From: Oscillospiraceae bacterium
GTDB lineage: Bacteria; Bacillota; Clostridia; Oscillospirales; Ruminococcaceae
Direction of reading: 5' to 3'
DNA length: 5,228 nt
Assembly (NCBI GenBank): GCA_900752625.1
Contig: CAADWC010000267.1
Coordinates: 1 to 5,228 of the forward strand
Shown: in pieces, positions 1 to 5,228 of the stretch
How positions within the stretch are numbered: the stretch's first letter is position 1
Layout: each line of letters begins with the position of its first letter
Notes under the pieces: generated by a model
Seen by the model: the letters and a program-made list of their open reading frames with translations, nothing else
The model's database searches: none
What the model was told of the DNA's origin: nothing
Program-made: the position numbers and the translations under genes

Positions 1-1136
1 ACGGAAACGCGGATAAGGATTACCGTATTTTTATGAAGAAGAACGCAGGCTGGGTAAGCGATTACGGTCTGTTTATGGCGCTGAAATCCGCACACGGCGG
101 CAAGGCGTGGTACGAATGGGAAGAACCTCTGAAAATGTTTGAGGACAAAGCCATAGCGAAGGCGCGTTCGGAATATTCCGACGAGATAGGCTTCTGGTGC
201 TTTGTTCAGTACGAGTATGCAAAGCAGTGGGGAAAGCTCAAGAAATATGTAAATTCTCTGAGCATCGAGATAATAGGAGACATTCCTATATATGTTGCCT
301 ACGACAGCGTGGAGGTGTGGACAAAGCCGCAGTATTTTCTGCTTGATGAAAATAAAACGCCTATAGATGTTGCAGGTTGTCCGCCCGATGTTTTTTCCGC
401 TAAGGGACAGCTGTGGGGAAATCCGCTGTACCGCTGGGATGTAATGGAGGCGGAGAATTTCCGCTGGTGGATAGACCGTATAAGGGCGGCTGCTGAAACT
501 TACGACATTGTCAGAATAGATCATTTCAGAGGCTTTGAAAGCTATTATACTATTCCATACGGCAGAGAGGACGCCGTTGTAGGCGAATGGCGCAAGGGTC
601 CGGATATGAAGCTGTTCAGGGAAGTAAAAAAGCAGCTTGGCAGATGCCGCATAATTGCCGAAGACCTCGGTTTTATTACTCCTAAGGTGGCAAGACTGCT
701 GAAAAGCAGCGGCTTTCCCGGAATGAAGGTGCTGCAGTTTGCTTTTGATCCGGACGGAAAAAGCAATTATCTGCCTCACAATTATAAGAATTCAAATAAT
801 ATATGCTATACGGGAACGCATGATAACGAAACTGCTGCCGGCTGGGTCAGGAGCGCCGGACGGAAGGAGCTTAAATTCTGCCGGGATTACCTGAATGTAA
901 AGCGTAATAAGGATATTCCGTGGGGAATGATAAGGGCGGCGTGGGCGAGCGTGTCCGATACGGCTATCGCTCAGATGCAGGATTTTTTGGAGCTTGATTC
1001 CGAAGCACGTATGAATACGCCCTCAACTTTGGGCGGAAACTGGCAGTGGAGAGCGTCGGAGGATATGTTTACCGACCAGCTTGCTCAAAAGATATATGCC
1101 CTTACAAAGCTTTACGACAGGCTTGGTGAAAACTGA
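1..1136 (+). CDS. malQ: 4-alpha-glucanotransferase (amylomaltase, GH77), 5'-partial
   Basis: Amylomaltase, which transfers alpha-1,4-glucan segments between maltodextrins in the cytosol. The gene is cut by the window's left edge: the frame is open from base 3 (G-N-A-D-K-D-Y-R-I-F then Met at 33), and the family pattern N-x-x-W-x-x-D-Y-x-L-F runs across that Met, so the ATG at 33 is internal. Counting that Met as 1, I see the GH77 motifs IGDIPIYVAYDS (81-92), RIDHFRGFE with the presumed nucleophile Asp163, IIAEDLG with the acid/base Glu210, and GTHDNET with the transition-state Asp264. The C-terminal signature RMNTP...GNWQWR (326-340) is intact. Spacings of 47 and 54 residues between the catalytic acids closely match Thermus amylomaltase (Asp293, Glu340, Asp395), which implies about 120 residues lie upstream of the window. 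No frameshift or missing catalytic residue is seen. glgP follows at once on the same strand with no terminator between, suggesting one operon. Family call very secure; the true start is not visible. Confidence 0.96.
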   Translation, partial: GNADKDYRIFMKKNAGWVSDYGLFMALKSAHGGKAWYEWEEPLKMFEDKAIAKARSEYSDEIGFWCFVQYEYAKQWGKLKKYVNSLSIEIIGDIPIYVAYDSVEVWTKPQYFLLDENKTPIDVAGCPPDVFSAKGQLWGNPLYRWDVMEAENFRWWIDRIRAAAETYDIVRIDHFRGFESYYTIPYGREDAVVGEWRKGPDMKLFREVKKQLGRCRIIAEDLGFITPKVARLLKSSGFPGMKVLQFAFDPDGKSNYLPHNYKNSNNICYTGTHDNETAAGWVRSAGRKELKFCRDYLNVKRNKDIPWGMIRAAWASVSDTAIAQMQDFLELDSEARMNTPSTLGGNWQWRASEDMFTDQLAQKIYALTKLYDRLGEN

Positions 1137-1154
1137 ATTATGATAAGGGAAACG

Positions 1155-1160
1155 AAAGGA
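1155..1160 (+). promoter_or_regulatory. Ribosome binding site deciding the glgP start
   Basis: AAAGGA lies 9 bases before the ATG at 1170, a good Shine-Dalgarno match at normal spacing. The in-frame ATG at 1140 has only GGTGA at 1125-1129. Aligned to the anti-Shine-Dalgarno sequence, that match sits too far upstream to be ideal. This favours 1170 as the glgP start. Confidence 0.6.
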
Positions 1161-1169
1161 TTGACCTAT

Positions 1170-3536
1170 ATGGACAGGAATAATTTTATTAATGAACTAA
1201 AAAGCAATCTGAAAAGCAAGTTCGGCAAATCTGTTGAAAACGCTTCGCCGGTTCAGCTTCACGACAGCATTGCTGAAGCGGTAATGCGGGGTATTGCCGA
1301 CAGGTGGGACGAAAGCACCCGGAAACATCTTTCAGGCAGACGTGCCTGTTATCTGTCTATGGAGTTTCTTATGGGAAGAGCGGTTTACAACAATCTGCTG
1401 TGCCTGGGTATCAAGGAGGACGTTGATGAAATATTAAAGGAGCATGGACGTTCTCTTTCAGAGCTTGAAGAAATCGAGGATGCCGCCCTTGGCAACGGAG
1501 GCTTAGGCAGACTTGCGGCTTGCTTTCTCGACTCTGCCGCCGCTCACGACATTCCGCTGGACGGTTATGGCATCAGATATAAGTACGGTATTTTCAGGCA
1601 GACTATTGAAAACGGCTTTCAGCGCGAATATGCCGACGACTGGCAAAGATACGGCGACCCATGGTCAAAGCGCTGCGATGCCGACACCGTAGAGGTTGTA
1701 TATTCCGATGAAACGGTCAGGGCTGTTCCGTACGATATGCCGATAATCGGTTATGGCACTGTAAATGTGGGAAATCTGAGGCTGTGGCAGGCCGAGGCGG
1801 TAAACGACTTTGATTTTGCCAAATTCGACTGCGGAAGCTATGCCGAAGCGGTATCGGCCAAAACAAGCGCGGAGAATATTTCTATGGTGCTCTATCCCAA
1901 CGACAACTGCGACGAGGGAAAGGTTCTGCGCCTGAAGCAGGAATATTTCTTTTCTGCGGCTTCTCTTGCAGACATTGTTAAAAAGCATATGGAGCGTAAC
2001 GGAACGCTTGATAATTTTGCAGACAAGGTTACCATACAGCTTAACGATACTCATCCTGTAATTTCGATTCCGGAGCTTATGAGACTGCTTTGCGACGTTT
2101 ATGGAATGGATTTTGACAAGGCGTTTGAAATAACAAGAAAGACCTTTAACTATACAAACCATACTATTATGCAGGAGGCGCTTGAAAAGTGGAGCGCAGC
2201 GCTTGTGGAGCGTATTCTGCCGAGGGTCTATGCGTATATTCTTATGATAAATGAACGGTTTATAAAGGATATGTACACCCTTGGCAAGGACAGAGAGTTT
2301 ATTGAAAAGCTTGCTCCCGTTTCAGGCGGAATGGTAAAAATGGCGGATATGGCTGTGTATATGTCCTCTTACACCAACGGAGTGGCGCAGATACACACCG
2401 AGATACTGAAATCAGACACCTTAAAGGACTGGTACGGGCTTTATCCTGAGCGTTTTCAGAACAAGACCAATGGAATTACCCAGCGCCGCTGGCTTGCCCT
2501 TTGCAACGAGGAGCTTTCCGCCCTCGTTACCCGTCTGACTGGAAACGATGACTGGATCAAGGATCTGGACCGACTGGCACAGCTGAAAAAATATGCGGAG
2601 GATGAAAGCGTGCTCCGTGAATTTATGACGATCAAGGAAACCAAAAAGCGTCAGCTTGCGGATTTCATCAAAGCGCACGACGGAGTGGAGATAAACCCGG
2701 ATACGATTTTTGATATTCAGATAAAGCGTCTGCACGAGTACAAAAGACAGCTTTTAAACGCCCTTTCCATTCTGTATATCTATTACGGAATAAAGGACGG
2801 GTCGATAAGGAACTTTACGCCAACAACCTACATCTTCGGCGCAAAATCGGCTCCAGGCTATCGCAGAGCAAAGGCGATAATAAAACTTATCGGCGAGATA
2901 GGCAGGCTTGTCAACTCCGACCCTGAAACCAAGGATCTGATAAAGGTGGTTTTCGTACAAAACTACAATGTTTCCTATGCGGAAAAGCTGGTGGCGGCTG
3001 CTGATATTTCCGAGCAGATATCAACTACCGGAACGGAGGCTTCGGGTACGGGCAATATGAAGCTTATGCTTAACGGTGCGGTAACCCTCGGAACTCTTGA
3101 CGGAGCAAACGTTGAGATCGCTGAAGAAGCAGGTGAGGAAAACGAATATATCTTCGGCGCAAAGGTAGACGAGCTTGAAAAGACAATGCCGGAATACGAC
3201 CCGAGAAAGCTTGTTTTCGGCGATGAAAAAATCAACAGGGTGCTTAATAAGCTTATCGACGGCAGCTTTGACGACGGCGGCGTACCGTCCAATCAGGAGG
3301 GAAGCTTCAAGGAGCTTTATAAGGCGCTTACCGACGGTGCGAGCTGGCACGTTCCCGATCATTATTATGTAATAGGCGATCTTAACAGCTATGTTGAAGC
3401 AAAGCTTAAAGCCAACGCCGATTATAAGGACAGGCTTGCGTTTTCAAGAAAGTGCTGGCTTAATATGTGCTCTGCCGGAAAATTCTCCTCCGACAGAACA
3501 ATAAAGGACTACGCAAAAAATATCTGGAAGCTTTAA
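1170..3536 (+). CDS. glgP: Glycogen/alpha-glucan phosphorylase (GT35)
   Basis: PLP-dependent phosphorylase that cleaves terminal alpha-1,4-glucosyl units of glycogen or maltodextrin with phosphate to give glucose-1-phosphate; cytosolic. From the ATG at 1170 it is 788 aa, the usual length for bacterial GlgP/MalP. The in-frame ATG at 1140 would add ten residues but has a poorer ribosome site. Motifs in order: CYLSMEFLMGR (about 60-70), the GNGGLGR glycine loop (108-114), YPNDN of the 280s loop (243-247 region), QLNDTHP (290-296), IH at 408-409 (equivalent to rabbit His377), NKTNGIT (431-437), IKRLHEYKRQ (518-527, phosphate/PLP contacts) and EASGTGNMK (623-631) with Lys631 as the PLP lysine. The C-terminal SGKFSSDRTI-like segment is present as AGKFSSDRTIKDY. 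The vertebrate phosphorylated N-terminal tail is absent, as is normal in bacteria. Odd points are Gln in TNGITQRRW, where Pro is usual, and SSYTNGVA in place of SHxVNGVA. Natural substrate (glycogen or maltodextrin) cannot be decided here; pairing with malQ fits either. Confidence 0.97.
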   Translation: MDRNNFINELKSNLKSKFGKSVENASPVQLHDSIAEAVMRGIADRWDESTRKHLSGRRACYLSMEFLMGRAVYNNLLCLGIKEDVDEILKEHGRSLSELEEIEDAALGNGGLGRLAACFLDSAAAHDIPLDGYGIRYKYGIFRQTIENGFQREYADDWQRYGDPWSKRCDADTVEVVYSDETVRAVPYDMPIIGYGTVNVGNLRLWQAEAVNDFDFAKFDCGSYAEAVSAKTSAENISMVLYPNDNCDEGKVLRLKQEYFFSAASLADIVKKHMERNGTLDNFADKVTIQLNDTHPVISIPELMRLLCDVYGMDFDKAFEITRKTFNYTNHTIMQEALEKWSAALVERILPRVYAYILMINERFIKDMYTLGKDREFIEKLAPVSGGMVKMADMAVYMSSYTNGVAQIHTEILKSDTLKDWYGLYPERFQNKTNGITQRRWLALCNEELSALVTRLTGNDDWIKDLDRLAQLKKYAEDESVLREFMTIKETKKRQLADFIKAHDGVEINPDTIFDIQIKRLHEYKRQLLNALSILYIYYGIKDGSIRNFTPTTYIFGAKSAPGYRRAKAIIKLIGEIGRLVNSDPETKDLIKVVFVQNYNVSYAEKLVAAADISEQISTTGTEASGTGNMKLMLNGAVTLGTLDGANVEIAEEAGEENEYIFGAKVDELEKTMPEYDPRKLVFGDEKINRVLNKLIDGSFDDGGVPSNQEGSFKELYKALTDGASWHVPDHYYVIGDLNSYVEAKLKANADYKDRLAFSRKCWLNMCSAGKFSSDRTIKDYAKNIWKL

Positions 3537-3540
3537 AGGG

Positions 3541-3546
3541 TATAAT
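3541..3546 (+). promoter_or_regulatory. Possible -10 element overlapping the glgP terminator region
   Basis: A perfect TATAAT hexamer lies just after the glgP stop and directly before the terminator stem. Initiation about 7 bases downstream would start inside the left arm, giving a leader of roughly 84 bases for the amidohydrolase gene and a hairpin lacking its lower half. Against it, no TTGACA-like -35 is found at 15-19 bases spacing and there is no extended -10 TG. An AT-rich chance match is quite possible. Confidence 0.25.
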
Positions 3547-3580
3547 AAAACGGCAGACGGCAAGGTCTGCCGTTTTGTGT
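3547..3580 (+). terminator. Intrinsic terminator after glgP
   Basis: AAAACGGCAGAC (3547-3558) and GTCTGCCGTTTT (3565-3576) form a perfect 12-bp inverted repeat around a 6-base loop (GGCAAG). The right arm ends in TTTT and runs on into GTGTTT. The hairpin begins 10 bases after the glgP stop codon, the expected place for a rho-independent terminator ending the malQ-glgP transcript. On the opposite strand the hairpin is followed by TTTTATTATA, so it could also stop transcription from the right, though no converging gene is present. Confidence 0.88.
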
Positions 3581-3623
3581 TTGCTGCGGCAGGGATAAGA
3601 TGCTGTTTACAGTGATTTAATTT

Positions 3624-3628
3624 GGGAG
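3624..3628 (+). promoter_or_regulatory. Ribosome binding site deciding the amidohydrolase start
   Basis: GGGAG sits 8 bases before the ATG at 3637. A TTG start in the same frame at 3622 would place this site inside the coding sequence and has no comparable site of its own, so ATG 3637 is preferred. Confidence 0.65.
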
Positions 3629-3636
3629 CGGATAAT

Positions 3637-5199
3637 ATGAAAAGATTGTATTGCGATGGAAGCATTATAACAATGAGATCGCCGGAAAAATACGACTATC
3701 TTATAGCGGAAAACGGAATAATAAAGCACGTCGGAAAGGGCGAAGCTCCGACCGGAAAATTCGAGGTTATAGATCTTAAAGGTATGACGGTCATGCCGGC
3801 GTTCATTGACTCTCACAGCCATTTTGCCGCCGTTGCAGACAGCACGATGCAGTGCCGGCTTGACAAAGCATACTCCTTTGATGATATAGTAAGGCAGATC
3901 AGAAGCTTTATATGCGATAACGGCATCAAGCCGGGAGAATGGGTGAGAGCATCCGGTTACGATCACAACCAGCTTGCGGAGGGGACTCATCCTGACAGAC
4001 GTCTTCTTGACAAAATATGTCCCGATAATCCGCTGGCGGTTTCTCATGCGTCGGGTCATATGGGAGCTTTTAATTCAGCGGCGCTGAAGCTTTTGGGAGT
4101 AAATGAGCTTACTGCTCCGCCGGAGGGAGGAAAATTCGGATACACAGACGGCAGCCTCAACGGATATATGGAGGAAAACGCTTTTGTTGAATATCTCAAA
4201 AAAGTTCCCATGGGCAGCATTGAGGATTATATGCACGCTTTTGAAAAGGCGCAGGATAAATACGCGTCTTGTGGAATAACCACCGTTCAGGAGGGAATGC
4301 TTGCAAACGAGCTGTGTCCGCTCTATCAGGCGCTTATCAGGTCTGGACGGCTCCGGCTTGACGTTATAGGGTATGCGGATTACGGTAATGCAGACGGTAT
4401 ATACTCCAGGTTGGGAGGAGCTTTCAGACATTTCAGGCTGGGGGGAATAAAAATTTTCCTGGACGGGTCGCCTCAGGGGAGAACTGCCTATATGCTGGAG
4501 CCTTATGAGGGAGAGAACGAATACCGGGGCTATCCGGTCATGAGCGACGGCGACGTAATTTCGGCTATGGAGTATGCCGCCGACCGCAATATACAGCTGC
4601 TTGCCCACTGTAACGGAGACGCAGCGGCAGAGCAGTTTTTAAGATGTGCGGAGAAAACATCCGAGAAGATTCCGGTTATCCGCAGTCTGCGGTTTGTAAT
4701 GATCCACGCTCAGTTTGTAAGACCGTCTCAGCTGGACAGAGTGAAGCGGCTGGGAATAATTCCGTCTTTTTTTACCGCTCACAGCTATTACTGGGGAGAT
4801 ACGCATATAAAAAATTTCGGTTTTGAAAGGGCGAGCGGAATGTCTCCTGCAAAATCGGCTCTTGAAAAAGGTGTGCCGTTTACCTTTCATCAGGACTCTC
4901 CGGTTATAGAGCCGGATATGATTGAAACAGTACGCTGCGCCGCTGAAAGAGTAACGAAATGCGGAATCCGCCTTGAACGGGAGAGTATTCCGGTATTTGA
5001 AGCACTGAAAGCGGTTACGATAAACGCCGCTTATCAGTACGGAGAGGAAAAATACAAGGGAACTCTGGAAGAAGGCAAAAACGAGGATATAGTTATTCTG
5101 GACAAAAACCCTATGGGACAAGATATAAGCCGCTTTGACGACATAAGTATAGCGGCAACAGTTAAGTCCGGCGAAACGGTTTTTCAGGCCGAATTGTAA
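3637..5199 (+). CDS. YtcJ-like metal-dependent amidohydrolase (Amidohydro_3), substrate unknown
   Basis: A 520-aa protein of the amidohydrolase superfamily, in the group containing YtcJ and N-substituted formamide deformylase. Members hydrolyse C-N bonds of amides using one or two metal ions, but most have no known substrate. The N-terminal beta-sandwich strands (1-55) lead into the TIM-barrel entry PAFIDSHSHF, with metal ligands His60 and His62. Further family landmarks are SHASGHMGAFNS (136-147), GITTVQEG (213-220), IKIFLDGSPQGRTA (271-284) with Lys272 as the candidate bridging lysine, LLAHCNGDAA with His324, IHAQ with His357, and FHQDSPV with the conserved barrel-end Asp420. The sandwich closes in GTLEEGKNEDIVILDKNP (475-492). 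No signal peptide or membrane segment is visible, so it is probably cytosolic. Length and motifs are complete and the frame is intact. The terminator upstream separates it from glgP, so co-regulation with glycogen genes is not indicated. Family call secure; naming it a deformylase would be over-reach. The metal-ligand assignment is by superfamily analogy. Confidence 0.93.
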   Translation: MKRLYCDGSIITMRSPEKYDYLIAENGIIKHVGKGEAPTGKFEVIDLKGMTVMPAFIDSHSHFAAVADSTMQCRLDKAYSFDDIVRQIRSFICDNGIKPGEWVRASGYDHNQLAEGTHPDRRLLDKICPDNPLAVSHASGHMGAFNSAALKLLGVNELTAPPEGGKFGYTDGSLNGYMEENAFVEYLKKVPMGSIEDYMHAFEKAQDKYASCGITTVQEGMLANELCPLYQALIRSGRLRLDVIGYADYGNADGIYSRLGGAFRHFRLGGIKIFLDGSPQGRTAYMLEPYEGENEYRGYPVMSDGDVISAMEYAADRNIQLLAHCNGDAAAEQFLRCAEKTSEKIPVIRSLRFVMIHAQFVRPSQLDRVKRLGIIPSFFTAHSYYWGDTHIKNFGFERASGMSPAKSALEKGVPFTFHQDSPVIEPDMIETVRCAAERVTKCGIRLERESIPVFEALKAVTINAAYQYGEEKYKGTLEEGKNEDIVILDKNPMGQDISRFDDISIAATVKSGETVFQAEL

Positions 5200-5216
5200 T
5201 TAAAGGCGGCTTTTTT
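5188..5216 (+). terminator. Weak candidate terminator after the amidohydrolase gene
   Basis: GCCG (5188-5191) can pair with CGGC (5207-5210), which is followed immediately by T6 (5211-5216). The stem is only 4 bp and its 15-base loop contains the stop codon, so stability is doubtful. Position and the T run fit a terminator, but the hairpin is much weaker than the one after glgP. Confidence 0.3.
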
Positions 5217-5228
5217 GTAATAATAGTG

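Noticed and set aside
33..35. ATG at 33 as the start of malQ
   Set aside because: The frame stays open to the window's edge, and the conserved N-x-x-W-x-x-D-Y segment spans this Met. The catalytic residues would sit about 130 positions too early for a full-length amylomaltase.
1665..2162. A 165-codon open frame on the minus strand inside glgP
   Set aside because: It lies wholly antisense to well-conserved phosphorylase coding sequence and its translation has no recognisable domain; it is a shadow of the codon use of the real gene.
3606..3636. TTTACA (3606-3611) with GATAAT (3631-3636), or the extended -10-like TGATTTAAT (3613-3621), as the amidohydrolase promoter
   Set aside because: The first pair is spaced 19 bases and would start transcription at or beyond the ATG. 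The second would start around the Shine-Dalgarno site and remove it from the RNA.
3622..3636. TTG at 3622 as the start of the amidohydrolase
   Set aside because: The GGGAG site at 3624-3628 is placed correctly for ATG 3637 and would lie inside the gene if TTG were used.
3537..3636. A small RNA or riboswitch in the 100-base gap after glgP
   Set aside because: Apart from the terminator hairpin I see no other stable stem or known riboswitch core, and the space left after the hairpin is too short for a typical aptamer.
3607..4059. A 150-codon minus-strand open frame, and further ones at 4075-4608 and 4639-5121, opposite the amidohydrolase gene
   Set aside because: All lie antisense to motif-bearing amidohydrolase sequence, and their translations are basic and low-complexity in character with no domain I recognise.

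Overview
The window reads as ordinary, densely packed bacterial chromosome, with all genes on the + strand. It holds three protein genes: the 3' part of a 4-alpha-glucanotransferase (malQ), a complete glycogen/alpha-glucan phosphorylase (glgP), and a complete amidohydrolase of the YtcJ-like (Amidohydro_3) type. Moderate GC, frequent ATA and AGG/AGA codons, purine-rich Shine-Dalgarno sites and the style of the MalQ and GlgP sequences suggest a Firmicute of class Clostridia, perhaps a gut Ruminococcus/Oscillospiraceae relative. This placement is an impression from sequence style, not a phylogenetic result.

Layout: positions 1-1136 are malQ, cut off by the left edge and lacking roughly its first 120 residues. 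After 33 bases (or 3, depending on the glgP start chosen) comes glgP, 1170-3536. A perfect 12-bp inverted repeat with a T-rich tail (3547-3580) then forms a convincing intrinsic terminator. Within the 100-base gap that follows glgP there is also a TATAAT hexamer just ahead of the hairpin, and a GGGAG ribosome binding site ahead of the amidohydrolase gene (3637-5199). The last 29 bases hold a weak terminator-like hairpin with a T6 run. No gap exceeds 300 bases.

malQ and glgP make biochemical sense together. The phosphorylase releases glucose-1-phosphate from the non-reducing ends of alpha-1,4-glucan, and the glucanotransferase rebuilds short maltodextrins into chains long enough to be phosphorolysed again. 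Both should be cytosolic enzymes of glycogen or maltodextrin turnover, probably on one transcript. The amidohydrolase is set apart by the terminator, has no evident link to glycogen, and its substrate cannot be read from the sequence.

I found no tRNA or rRNA gene, CRISPR array, mobile element, riboswitch or long repeat, and no evidence of a new biological system. The points of mild interest are the substituted active-site flanks of GlgP, a possible promoter overlapping the glgP terminator, and the unassigned amidohydrolase.
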